Shown piece after piece: positions 1 to 7,234 of a DNA stretch of 20,837 nt. The DNA comes from DASRVA01 sp035687745 (GTDB lineage Bacteria > Gemmatimonadota > Gemmatimonadetes > JACCXV01 > JAHWKZ01). Every line of letters begins with the position of its first letter. The first letter of the stretch is position 1. Location of the stretch: NCBI GenBank assembly GCA_035687745.1, contig DASRVA010000148.1, positions 1 through 20,837 of the forward strand. The letters are read 5' to 3'. The position numbers and the translations under genes were made by a program. The notes under the pieces were generated by a model. The model was given only the letters and a program-made list of their open reading frames with translations. It ran no database searches and was not told the DNA's origin.

Positions 1-1
1 C

Positions 2-655
2 CCTGAGCCCACGGCGAGACCGGCCCCCGAGCCCGCGGCCCCCGATGTCGCGGCGGCCGACGTCCAGGCCCCCGTCATCTCCGGCGATACCGAGGTTCAG
101 GGCCTCCTCGAGGCGCTCCGGAGGAACCCGCGCGACGTGGCCGCCTCGACGCGGTTGGCCGAGGTCCATCTGGACCGGGGCCTCCACGACCTGGCCCTCG
201 CCCAGCTCCTGGAGACGCGCGAGTTCCTCCCCGATTCGGTCGAGACCGCGATCGCCCTTGGCTCGGCGTACTGCCGGGCCGGCAACTACGGGGAGGCAGA
301 GGAGGAGCTCAGCCGCGCGCTCCGGCTCGAGCCCGACAACCCGACGGCGCACCGCGAGCTCGGCATCGTCCTCGGCAAGAAGGGGCTCTACGAAGAGGCG
401 ATCGCCCAGCTCCGGAAGGCGATCGACCTGGCGCCCGGCGAGGCCCGTGGCCACTACTACCTGGGCGTGTGCCTCAACCACCTCGATCGCATCGACGAGG
501 CGGCCCAGTCGTTCGAGCGCGCGATCGAGGCCGACCCGAACGACTCGAAGTCGTTCCACCACCTCGGCATCATCTGGGACCGGAAGGGTCGAACGGAGCG
601 CGCCCGGGAGATGTACCGGCAAGCGCGCGCGGTCGCCGGGACCGCGCGTGGCTGA
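2..655 (+). CDS. TPR-repeat protein, C-terminal part (cut by left edge)
   Basis: The frame is open from the left edge, so the true start lies outside the window; 217 residues are visible. The first ~30 form a Pro/Ala-rich linker. The rest is a chain of four to five tetratricopeptide repeats with the usual pattern: small residues at the helix packing positions and endings such as LEPDN, LAPGE and ADPND. TPR proteins are protein-protein interaction scaffolds; no catalytic domain is visible here, so the function depends on the missing N-terminus. The gene ends in TGA and overlaps the next start codon (GTG at 648) by 8 bases, which points to co-transcription and translational coupling with the PLP enzyme. 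The TPR identity is clear; the specific role is unknown. Confidence 0.85.
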   Translation, partial: PEPTARPAPEPAAPDVAAADVQAPVISGDTEVQGLLEALRRNPRDVAASTRLAEVHLDRGLHDLALAQLLETREFLPDSVETAIALGSAYCRAGNYGEAEEELSRALRLEPDNPTAHRELGIVLGKKGLYEEAIAQLRKAIDLAPGEARGHYYLGVCLNHLDRIDEAAQSFERAIEADPNDSKSFHHLGIIWDRKGRTERAREMYRQARAVAGTARG

Positions 656-1814
656 GACGCCGCCGAAAGACGGTCGCCGCTTCGGCACCCTGGCCATCCA
701 CGCCGGCCAGGAGCCCGACCCCGTGACCGGCGCGGTCATGGTCCCCATCTACCAGACCTCGACCTACGTCCAGCGGGGGGTCGGCGACCACAAGGGATAC
801 GAGTACGCACGGACCCACAACCGGACCCGCGAGGCCCTCGAGGCGTGCATCGCCGCTCTCGAGGGCGCCGACGAGGGGATCGCCTTCGGTTCCGGGACCG
901 CCGCCATCCATGCGATCCTGACGCTCCTGGAAGGCGGCGACCACGTGGTCGCGGGCGAGAACCTCTACGGCGGGACCCATCGGTTGTTCGATCAGGTCCT
1001 GTCGCGCTTCGGCCTCACGTTCGACTACGTGGACACGCGCGACGTTGCCGCCGTCGAGGCGGCGATAGGACCCGCCTCCAAGATGCTCTACATCGAGACG
1101 CCGTCGAACCCGCTCATGCGGCTCGCCGACCTCGAGGCGATGGCGGCTCTGGCCGACCGGGCCGGGCTCCTCCTCGTCGTGGACAACACGTTCATGACGC
1201 CCTTCTTCCAGCGCCCGATCGAGATGGGCGCACGGCTCGTCGTCCACTCGACGACCAAGTTCCTGAACGGCCACAGCGACATGGTGGGAGGGGTGGTCGT
1301 GACCAGGGACGCCGACCTCGCGTCGCGACTCCGGTTCATCCAGAACTCGGTCGGCGCGGTCCCGGGGCCGCTCGACTGCTGGCTCGCGCTCCGTGGACTC
1401 AAGACCCTCCACGTCCGGATGGAGCGGAGCGAGGCCAGCGCGCGCGAGCTGGCCGCCTGGCTGGCCGATCATCCGAAGGTCGGGTCGGTCTACTATCCGG
1501 GCCTCCCGGATCATCCCCAGCACGACCTCGCGCGCCGCCAGATGAGCGGTTTCGGCGGCGTGATCTCGCTCGAGTTCGACGAGCGCGACAAGGGGCGCCG
1601 GTTCCTCGAGGCGCTCCGGGTCTTCCAGCTCGCCGAGAGTCTGGGCGGGGTCGAGAGCCTCTGCAGCCACCCGGTGTCGATGACCCACGCGGCCGTGCCG
1701 GAGGCCGAGCGCGAGCGGATGGGGTTCTCCGATCGCCTGGTCCGTCTCTCGGTCGGGATCGAGGACGTCCTGGACCTGCGCGAGGATCTGGCCCGGGCGC
1801 TCGAGGCGGTCTGA
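648..1814 (+). CDS. metB: Cystathionine gamma-synthase / gamma-lyase family PLP enzyme
   Basis: This 388-residue protein is of normal length for the Cys/Met-metabolism PLP-dependent family (fold type I). Visible motifs are YEYARTHNRTREALE near residue 51 (the Tyr and Arg normally contact the PLP phosphate of the neighbouring subunit), FGSGTAAI near 80, VVDNTF with the pyridine-binding Asp near 179, and HSTTKFLNGHSD with the Schiff-base Lys at about 204. The family performs trans-sulfuration: cystathionine synthesis from an activated homoserine, or its cleavage to cysteine, 2-oxobutyrate and ammonia, in the cytoplasm. Motifs alone do not separate synthase (metB) from lyase (mccB), so the symbol is tentative. 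I chose the GTG at 648 because the homologous N-terminus (GTLAIHAGQ) follows directly. It overlaps the TPR gene by 8 bases, and its TGA shares one base with the purD ATG. Confidence 0.93.
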   Translation: MAETPPKDGRRFGTLAIHAGQEPDPVTGAVMVPIYQTSTYVQRGVGDHKGYEYARTHNRTREALEACIAALEGADEGIAFGSGTAAIHAILTLLEGGDHVVAGENLYGGTHRLFDQVLSRFGLTFDYVDTRDVAAVEAAIGPASKMLYIETPSNPLMRLADLEAMAALADRAGLLLVVDNTFMTPFFQRPIEMGARLVVHSTTKFLNGHSDMVGGVVVTRDADLASRLRFIQNSVGAVPGPLDCWLALRGLKTLHVRMERSEASARELAAWLADHPKVGSVYYPGLPDHPQHDLARRQMSGFGGVISLEFDERDKGRRFLEALRVFQLAESLGGVESLCSHPVSMTHAAVPEAERERMGFSDRLVRLSVGIEDVLDLREDLARALEAV

Positions 1815-3109
1815 TGCGGATCCTGATCGTCGGGAACGGCGGGCGCGAGCACGCGTTCGTGTGGAAGCTCCACCGGGACCATCCGGAGCACGACTATCTG
1901 ATCACGAAGGGAAACGGCGGGACTTCGTCCCTGGCGCGCGCCGTCGACGTGTCGCCCACCGACGTCGACGCGCTGGTCGGGCTCGCGGAGCGGGAGGCGA
2001 TCGACTTCACGGTCGTGGGCCCCGAGGCGCCGCTGGCCGCCGGGATCGTCGACGCCTTTCGCGCGGGGGGGCAGCGGATCTTCGGCCCGACCCGCTCCGC
2101 CGCCCGGCTCGAGTCATCCAAGGCGTTCGCCAAGGAACTCATGGACGACCTCGGGATCCCGACCGCCGCGTTCCAGGTCTTCCGTGATCGTGCCGCCGCG
2201 GCTCATTACGCGGCGGAGATCGGCCCGCCGTGCGTGGTCAAGGCGAGCGGGCTGGCGGCCGGGAAGGGCGCCCTGGTCTGCACGACCGGGGACGAGGTCC
2301 GGGACGCGCTCGGCGCATGCTTCGAACGCCGCGAGTTCGGTACGGCGGGGGACGAGGTCGTGATCGAGGAGTTCCTGGAGGGGGAGGAGCTCTCGATGAT
2401 CGCCCTGACCGACGGGCGAACGCTCGTCCCCCTGCTTCCCTCCCAGGACCACAAGCGGGCCCTGGACGGGGACCGGGGCCCGAACACGGGGGGGATGGGG
2501 GCCTGCGCGCCGGTCTCGCTCCTGGACGACGCGTTCCGGGAACACGTCCTCGACGAGATCTTCCGGCCGCTCCTCGGCGGGCTCGCGGAGCGGGGCGAGG
2601 CCTACACCGGCTGCCTCTACGCCGGCCTCATCCTGACCTCCGACGGCCCCAAGGTCCTCGAGTGGAACGCCCGCTTCGGCGACCCCGAGACCCAGGCCAT
2701 CCTGCCGCTCCTGGAGAGCGATCTTCTGGAGCTCCTCGCGGCGTGCGAGCCGGGCCAGGGGTTGGAGCGCGTCGAGCCAGCGTGGGGGGCCGGCGCCTGC
2801 ATGACGGTCGTGGCCGCCCAGGTCGGCTATCCCGGCCCCTACGAGACCGGCGCCGCGATCGAGCTGCCAGCGGACCTAGGACCTTCCGCCTTCGACCGGG
2901 AGGGCGTGGTCGTCTTCCATGCCGGGACGGCGCGCGAGGGCGGGCGGCTCGTGACCGACGGCGGACGGGTGCTGAACGTGACCGCCATCGGCGCCGACCT
3001 GGAAGAGGCCCGCGAGCGTGCCTACGCGGCCCTCGAGCGGATCCATGCCCCGACCCTTCGCTGGCGAAGCGACATCGGCGGGCGTGAGCTCGCGCGGACC
3101 CGGGTCTAG
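1814..3109 (+). CDS. purD: Phosphoribosylamine--glycine ligase (GAR synthetase)
   Basis: This 431-residue protein has the full length of PurD. The enzyme joins glycine to 5-phosphoribosylamine with ATP, the second step of de novo purine synthesis, in the cytoplasm. The N-terminus MRILIVGNGGREHA is the PurD hallmark. An ATP-grasp domain follows, with ASGLAAGKGA near residues 143-152, PNTGGMGA near 223-230 and the metal-binding segment EWNARFGDPE near 282-291. The C-terminal GARS domain is present (HAGTA, then GRVLNVTAIG). The ATG at 1814 shares its first base with the stop codon of the upstream PLP enzyme, so translation is probably coupled. Pairing with a sulfur amino-acid gene is not a standard purine cluster and probably reflects general housekeeping co-expression. 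Confidence 0.97.
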   Translation: MRILIVGNGGREHAFVWKLHRDHPEHDYLITKGNGGTSSLARAVDVSPTDVDALVGLAEREAIDFTVVGPEAPLAAGIVDAFRAGGQRIFGPTRSAARLESSKAFAKELMDDLGIPTAAFQVFRDRAAAAHYAAEIGPPCVVKASGLAAGKGALVCTTGDEVRDALGACFERREFGTAGDEVVIEEFLEGEELSMIALTDGRTLVPLLPSQDHKRALDGDRGPNTGGMGACAPVSLLDDAFREHVLDEIFRPLLGGLAERGEAYTGCLYAGLILTSDGPKVLEWNARFGDPETQAILPLLESDLLELLAACEPGQGLERVEPAWGAGACMTVVAAQVGYPGPYETGAAIELPADLGPSAFDREGVVVFHAGTAREGGRLVTDGGRVLNVTAIGADLEEARERAYAALERIHAPTLRWRSDIGGRELARTRV

Positions 3110-3123
3110 GCCCTCGGCGGCGG

Positions 3124-3152
3124 TTTTCCCCTTCGCCGCGCCCGTCTAGCTT
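3124..3152 (+). promoter_or_regulatory. Putative promoter of mutM, possibly leaderless
   Basis: A TTTTCC box at 3124-3129 and a TAGCTT box at 3147-3152 are separated by exactly 17 bases. The second box ends 8 bases before the mutM ATG at 3161. No Shine-Dalgarno sequence is seen between the box and the start, so a transcript beginning at or next to the ATG is plausible. The same spacing, with near-identical boxes, occurs before the lipoprotein gene at 12125. The motif match and geometry are read directly; promoter function is inferred. Confidence 0.4.
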
Positions 3153-3160
3153 TCCGCGTC

Positions 3161-4048
3161 ATGCCCGAGCTTCCCGAGGTCGAGACGATCGTCCGCCGGC
3201 TCTCCGAGACCCTTCCGGGCCGCCGGATCGAGCGCGCGAAGATCCTGCGCGCCAACATCGTCCGCGGGACGACCCGCCGGTTCGCGCGGGCGATCGAGGG
3301 GCGGACGGTCGAACGGGTCCGCCGCCGGGCCAAGTTCATCGCCGCCGAGCTGGACGACGGGCGGGTATGGGTGACTCATCTCCGGATGAGTGGGCGCTAC
3401 TTGGTCGTGCCGGGAAGCCGGCGGAACGGGCGCTCTCCCGACCGTTCTCGTGAGGTCCGCCTAGGAGTCTCCGACGCGGCCGACCTCCCCGAATACACGC
3501 GCGCGGTCTTCACGCTGGACGACGGGACGCGGCTCCTCTACATCGACGCCCGGACCTTGGGCGGAATGGAGCTCCTGTCGGCGAGGGAGTGGGAGGCCCG
3601 CTCGGCCGGGCTCGGGCCGGAGCCGCTCGAGCCCGGCTTCACACCCGAGGTCCTCGAGTCGCGTCTCGCGGCCAGCCGCCAGCCCGTCAAGCCCTTTCTC
3701 CTCGATCAGACCAGGGTAGCCGGGATCGGCAACATCTACGCGGTCGAGTCGCTCTGGCGGGCGCGCGTGAGCCCGAGGCGGCGGGCCAAGAACGTGGGCC
3801 CGGTCCGCGCCCGCCGGCTCCATCGGGCGATCGTCGACGTCCTCGAGGAGGCGCTCGGGCGCTCCGGAACCTCTCTCGGGTCCACCTACCTGGACTACGC
3901 GGACGGGGATGGCGAGCCGGGCGCCTTCTACGAGCTCCTGAACGTGTACGACCGGGAGGGACTTCCCTGTCCCCGGTGCGGGACCCTCATCCGGCGGATC
4001 GTCCAGGCCCAGCGATCGACCTACTACTGTCCCGGGTGCCAGCGATGA
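3161..4048 (+). CDS. mutM: Formamidopyrimidine-DNA glycosylase (Fpg)
   Basis: This bifunctional base-excision repair enzyme removes 8-oxoguanine and formamidopyrimidines and cuts the abasic site. Every key element is present in its 295 residues. The N-terminus is MPELPEVE, with catalytic Pro2 and Glu3. Lys58 lies in RRRAKFI. LRMSG near 74 holds the void-filling Met, and Lys177 and Asn191 lie around VAGIGNIYA. The C-terminal zinc finger has Cys270, Cys273, Cys290 and Cys293, with Arg285 just before the third Cys. The Lys58-Lys177 distance is about 20 residues longer than the E. coli Lys57-Lys155 distance, so there is an Arg/Ser-rich insertion near residues 85-108. The ATG at 3161 is fixed by the obligatory N-terminal proline. 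It lies 51 bases after purD and overlaps the STAS gene by 4 bases. Confidence 0.97.
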   Translation: MPELPEVETIVRRLSETLPGRRIERAKILRANIVRGTTRRFARAIEGRTVERVRRRAKFIAAELDDGRVWVTHLRMSGRYLVVPGSRRNGRSPDRSREVRLGVSDAADLPEYTRAVFTLDDGTRLLYIDARTLGGMELLSAREWEARSAGLGPEPLEPGFTPEVLESRLAASRQPVKPFLLDQTRVAGIGNIYAVESLWRARVSPRRRAKNVGPVRARRLHRAIVDVLEEALGRSGTSLGSTYLDYADGDGEPGAFYELLNVYDREGLPCPRCGTLIRRIVQAQRSTYYCPGCQR

Positions 4049-4401
4049 TCGAGATCGACCAGCGGAGCGGCGGCCGCGTGATCGGCCTCCGCGCTACGGG
4101 GAAGATCGCGAGCGCCGAGCTCAAGCAGGTTCTCGAACGACTCGAGCGGACGATCGCCGAGCATGGGAAGGTCCGCCTTCTTGTCCACGTAGAGAACCTG
4201 GGGACCTTCTCTCCCGGGGCGTTCAAGGACGACGCCCGCTTCTCGCTCGAGCACGCCGCCGACGTCGAACGGGTGGCGGTCGTGGCCGACGGCCTTCTCT
4301 TCGGGACCTATGTCAAGGCGGCCGCGAAGTTCGTGCCCGGCGAGGTCCGGCGCTTCAAGACGAAGGAGCTGGACGAGGCGTGGCGCTGGCTCGAGGAGTG
4401 A
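4045..4401 (+). CDS. SpoIIAA-like STAS domain protein
   Basis: This 118-residue protein resembles the SpoIIAA-like family: a compact alpha/beta STAS fold with alternating strands and helices, an early Gly-rich turn followed by RVIGLRATGKI, the mid-region HVENLGTFSPGAFKDDARF, and the closing KFVPGEVRRFKTKELDEAWRWL. Members of this family are small cytoplasmic or membrane-associated proteins of unclear biochemical role; the kinase/phosphatase partners of true anti-anti-sigma factors are not visible here. Its ATG overlaps the mutM stop as ATGA, so it is almost certainly translationally coupled to mutM. Its last 47 bases overlap the 3' end of the opposite-strand SnoaL-like gene, at what appears to be the edge of an inserted island. 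Confidence 0.8.
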   Translation: MIEIDQRSGGRVIGLRATGKIASAELKQVLERLERTIAEHGKVRLLVHVENLGTFSPGAFKDDARFSLEHAADVERVAVVADGLLFGTYVKAAAKFVPGEVRRFKTKELDEAWRWLEE

Positions 4402-4783
4402 CCGCCGGGCCAAGCACCTGCGCTCCCCAGGGGTTATCCACCGCGATCAGCCAACGGCCATCCCCGTGCCGCCGCAGGATGTCCGTCGACTCCCCTCTGA
4501 GCGTCACCGGCTGGCCGGCCGGATCCGTACCCCGGAGGCTCCAGCGGCCGAGGTACAGCGCCAGACCGCCGGCCTCGAGAACGTGCTGAGCCTCTGACGT
4601 GAGGGTTGCCCGGAGGGCGACAAACCCCGCCAGTGCTTCGCGCAGCTCCGACCGGCCGCGAGCGACCTGGCCCGGGCGCACGACGAGAACGGCCTCGGGC
4701 TCGTAGAGCTCCACAGCGGTCGTCAGGTCACCGGCATTGATGGCTCGTACGAGTCGGTTCACTGTGTCGAGCGGCGTCTCCAT
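4355..4783 (-). CDS. SnoaL/NTF2-like small protein (nuclear transport factor 2 fold)
   Basis: This protein has 142 residues. Residues 1-118 fit the NTF2-like/SnoaL-like cone fold: an N-terminal helix pair (DTVNRLVRAINAGDLTTAVELYEPEAVLVV), the RGRSELREALAGF segment, then strands with HVLEAGGLALYLGRWSLRGTD and the final RWLIAVDNPWG. Such proteins act as small-molecule isomerases, cyclases or binding proteins, and the substrate cannot be inferred. The last ~20 residues are a Pro/Ala/Ser/Arg tail whose last 15 codons are the antisense strand of the STAS gene, so the natural C-terminus was probably lost when this DNA joined the core chromosome. A GAGGG lies 4 bases before the ATG. It is downstream of the FAD oxidoreductase in the same direction, with a 79-base gap. 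Confidence 0.75.
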   Translation of the reverse strand: METPLDTVNRLVRAINAGDLTTAVELYEPEAVLVVRPGQVARGRSELREALAGFVALRATLTSEAQHVLEAGGLALYLGRWSLRGTDPAGQPVTLRGESTDILRRHGDGRWLIAVDNPWGAQVLGPAVTPRASATPRPAPSS

Positions 4784-4862
4784 CGGGCCCTCGAGGGGGA
4801 GTCAGCAAGCAGCGGGTTCGAGATGCCGGACTGTCCCCGTTTCAATACTCGTTTACACTACC

Positions 4863-6266
4863 CTATGCGCTGAAATGACCGTGAAAAAGTTCATCCGGGT
4901 CGTATTTTCGGCGAAGCGACTGGAGGCGTCGCCAGTTTGCGCCCGCGAATGACCGTTCGGCCCGCCCAGGCTCTGCCACGATGTCGGACTCGCCCACGTA
5001 ATGGCCTACGGCAAACGGGTCCAATGACGCCATCGTCTCGCGATGCCACACGGTGTTCGCGACGTCATCGTCCGGTCGCTCCCAAATTGCATAGCATAGG
5101 AAGAGCGTCTTTGCCGTCATGGAGAATGCGACATCGGGTAGCACAGCAGCGTTGTCACCGGCCCCGGTGGAAAACGCGCATACCGCCAGTGACTTCGGTG
5201 ACGGCGCGCGCAGGAAATGCTCGCGCAGAACCGCCAGCAGCCGCGCGGGCGGTGAATCCGACCAGAGCGTGTCGGCCAGGTAGCGGTGGCGCTCCGGCCA
5301 CAGCACACCGCCCAGATCAAGCAAGGAAGCAAACGAATTGGGCTGGTTCACTTCCTTTTTCAGGCACTCGTGCGCGACAGGGCAGCTCCCCAGGGGGCTG
5401 AGCGCGGCTGTTGCCTCGCGCTCCGTGTCGAGGAAGGCTGTCGCGCTCAGGATACCCACGAAGCCATTGGTGGACCCGCATTGCTCGGCGAGGTCGGGGG
5501 GCGCGGGCGCGATGAAAAGCGCCAGCTCCACTTCACTCGGTAGTTGAGCGGAGATGCTCCCTGCCCACGCGCCGACCTCCTCAATGTGCTGCAAAGGGTA
5601 AAAGTATGTGCTGGTCGTGATGGCGCGCGGCGTCGGATAGAGCTTGAGCAGGTATTGTGTGACCACCGCGAAGAAGCCCGGCCCAGCACCGCGTATCGCC
5701 CAGAGCAGGTCGGTGTGTTGCTCCTGGTTTGCCTCGACGAAGCGGCCATCGGCAGTGACGACCTTTGCGGTTTCGACGCTCAAGCAGGCGGGCCCCCAGG
5801 TGTTGGAGTTCCATCCAAGCCCCCCGTTCAGCAGATAGCCGCTGAGTGGAACCGATGGGCAGTGCCCGATGGGGAAGGCCAGCCCGTGCGCAGCCGACTG
5901 ATTGTTGAGTTCCCGACCTGTTACCCCGGGTTCAATCGCCGCCAGGCGAGCCTTAGGGTCGATCGAGAGCTGTCTGAGGCGCCCTAGATCGATCAACAGG
6001 CTTTCGTCGCGAAGCGAGAAACCGACCCAACTATGACCCCCGCCACGCACCGCGATCTTCATACCGTGAGTGCGGGCCATCTGCACCGCCTCGACGACAT
6101 CATGGGCCTTCGCGGCCTGCACGACGAGCCGCGGGTAACGCGCAGGCGTCAGCTGATTCCAGATGATCCCACGCCTGAGATTTTCGTACCCAGCGTCGGC
6201 AGAGGTCGTCACATCCCCCTCGATGCGACTCCGCAGTTCTTTGACTTCCATGTGAATGTCGTTCAA
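4863..6266 (-). CDS. FAD-linked oxidoreductase, berberine-bridge-enzyme-like
   Basis: The protein has 467 residues, the usual length for the bacterial FAD_binding_4 plus BBE C-terminal family. The PP-loop region RGGGHSWVG contains His78, the usual 8-alpha-histidyl FAD attachment site. GHCPSVPLSGYLLNGGLGW contains Cys136, at the place of the second (cysteinyl) bond in bicovalent flavoproteins. The C-terminus ends with the BBE motif NWRRLQSLRRKYDPDELFHGHF. Family members oxidise alcohols, sugars or secondary metabolites; the substrate is unknown. I chose the TTG at 6266 because it overlaps the GNAT stop as TTGA, the 4-base arrangement used elsewhere in this window; an ATG at 6251 would shorten the protein by 5 residues. 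G+C is clearly lower than in the flanking core genes, indicating acquisition by transfer. Confidence 0.9.
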   Translation of the reverse strand: MNDIHMEVKELRSRIEGDVTTSADAGYENLRRGIIWNQLTPARYPRLVVQAAKAHDVVEAVQMARTHGMKIAVRGGGHSWVGFSLRDESLLIDLGRLRQLSIDPKARLAAIEPGVTGRELNNQSAAHGLAFPIGHCPSVPLSGYLLNGGLGWNSNTWGPACLSVETAKVVTADGRFVEANQEQHTDLLWAIRGAGPGFFAVVTQYLLKLYPTPRAITTSTYFYPLQHIEEVGAWAGSISAQLPSEVELALFIAPAPPDLAEQCGSTNGFVGILSATAFLDTEREATAALSPLGSCPVAHECLKKEVNQPNSFASLLDLGGVLWPERHRYLADTLWSDSPPARLLAVLREHFLRAPSPKSLAVCAFSTGAGDNAAVLPDVAFSMTAKTLFLCYAIWERPDDDVANTVWHRETMASLDPFAVGHYVGESDIVAEPGRAERSFAGANWRRLQSLRRKYDPDELFHGHFSA

Positions 6267-7123
6267 TAGATGACTGAAGGTAGAAACACTCCGCCGGGCT
6301 CATTGTACAGGCCTATGCTCATCAGCGTCATGGGCTGAACAACGCGCAAACCGTTCCCCAGACACCAGCGTAGAAGCTCACTGTTGCGCGTCGGTAGCAG
6401 AAATCCCGGACCAGGAAACTCTGTGGCCGCGCCGATTAGCGCCTTCAGATCCTCGTTGGTTTCGCCGACAGCGTACCCGAAGAACCCAACCATTGTTGCG
6501 TAACCCGTAACGCGACCATGGTGTGTGACGACGGTCGCGGTTCCTTGCTTGATTGCCTCCAGCAGTTCCGCCCCGCGGTCGTGGCCGTGAACTCTGACAC
6601 ACAACTTGTTGCAGGCATCCAGATCAGCTTCGTTTGCTGAACGGACGGCATAGCCGGGTATTTCCAATCCGAACGCTGGGCCTTGGACGGTAGAGAGGGG
6701 CTCGCGCGCGTCGAAACCGAGTTTTGCATACAGAGACAGTGAGCGGTTGTGATAAGCCGCCTGCACCAGCCTGATTCCCGCAAAACCGCGATCCTGCGCC
6801 CGCCGAATCACATCTTCCATCAGTCGCCTTCCTACAGCCACATTCTGCAGAGCGGGATCAACAGTGATCGGGCCGACGCCGGCAATCATGGCGTTCTCCC
6901 AAAGGAAATTGCTGCCGACCACTCGCCTTTCAACTTCGGCTACGACCGAATAGATGTCGCTGCGGGAGAACAGCTGGGACAATAATCCTGCGGCAACCTC
7001 CGGAGTGGGAAAATCACGTGGAAAATTGTGCTGGTCGGCAATCGTTCTGAAGGCCTCGTAGCAGATAGAGCCGCAGCTTTCGCCATCATCGGGTCTGCCG
7101 GCCCGCAAATTGATAGTGGTCAC
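6263..7123 (-). CDS. GNAT family N-acetyltransferase with extra C-terminal domain
   Basis: The protein has 286 residues. Residues 1-145 form a GNAT domain: strand beta4 with GPITVDPALQ near 84-93, a motif A acetyl-CoA pyrophosphate loop QNVAVGRRLM near 93-102 (a variant of Q/R-x-x-G-x-G/A), and NRSLSLYAKLGF near 126-137, the usual motif B with its Tyr general acid. Residues 150-286 look like a second, more diverged acetyltransferase-like half (GYAVRSANEADLDACNKL to TLMSIGLYNEPGGVFLPSVIY). The acceptor substrate is unknown. The GTG at 7123 is strongly supported by AGAAGGAG 7 bases upstream. The stop overlaps the next start as TTGA. Hand-counted lines give about 52-58% G+C, the lowest in the window, consistent with horizontal transfer. 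Confidence 0.88.
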   Translation of the reverse strand: MTTINLRAGRPDDGESCGSICYEAFRTIADQHNFPRDFPTPEVAAGLLSQLFSRSDIYSVVAEVERRVVGSNFLWENAMIAGVGPITVDPALQNVAVGRRLMEDVIRRAQDRGFAGIRLVQAAYHNRSLSLYAKLGFDAREPLSTVQGPAFGLEIPGYAVRSANEADLDACNKLCVRVHGHDRGAELLEAIKQGTATVVTHHGRVTGYATMVGFFGYAVGETNEDLKALIGAATEFPGPGFLLPTRNSELLRWCLGNGLRVVQPMTLMSIGLYNEPGGVFLPSVIY

Positions 7124-7212
7124 GCGTTATCTCCTTCTGCTCTTCGCATCCGCTTTTGTTGATTCTCTCTTACTCGGGCCTGCACAAGCCTCTTGTTCCG
7201 GGTCATCTCCAT
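7120..7212 (-). CDS. Possible 30-residue basic small ORF, coupled to GNAT gene
   Basis: An ATG at 7212 opens a 31-codon frame whose TGA overlaps the GNAT GTG as GTGA. The peptide begins MEMTRNKRLVQ and ends with RMRRAEGDNA. It is rich in Arg and Lys and has no signal or membrane segment. A GAGG lies about 3 bases before the ATG. The frame continues open upstream of the ATG, so the start is uncertain. It could be a leader peptide controlling translation of the island genes, the tail of a gene truncated at the island edge, or a chance frame. I do not recognise it. The 4-base overlap and the low-GC setting are the only support for coding. Confidence 0.3.
   Translation of the reverse strand: MEMTRNKRLVQARVRENQQKRMRRAEGDNA
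7131..7138 (-). promoter_or_regulatory. Strong Shine-Dalgarno of the GNAT gene
   Basis: On the minus strand this reads AGAAGGAG, 7 bases before the GTG at 7123. It is the best ribosome binding site in the window and decides the GTG start. It lies inside the last codons of the 30-residue small ORF at 7120-7212, so ribosomes finishing that ORF would stop on top of the GNAT start. Confidence 0.8.
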
Positions 7213-7234
7213 GCCCTCATCGTGTGGCAACGCA

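Noticed and set aside
570..1688. A 372-codon minus-strand open frame opposite the cystathionine gamma-synthase gene
   Set aside because: Composition is that of a GC-rich shadow; the plus strand has intact PLP-enzyme motifs and coupled start and stop codons.
3117..3139. Hairpin after purD (GCGGCG / CGCCGC, 11-base loop with TTTT)
   Set aside because: As a terminator it fails: the T run is in the loop rather than after the stem, and the region is better explained as the mutM promoter.
7124..7234. Integron attC-like or target-site duplication at the right border of the low-GC island
   Set aside because: No GTTRRRY-type core pair, imperfect palindrome or direct repeat matching the left border near 4402-4420 could be found by eye.
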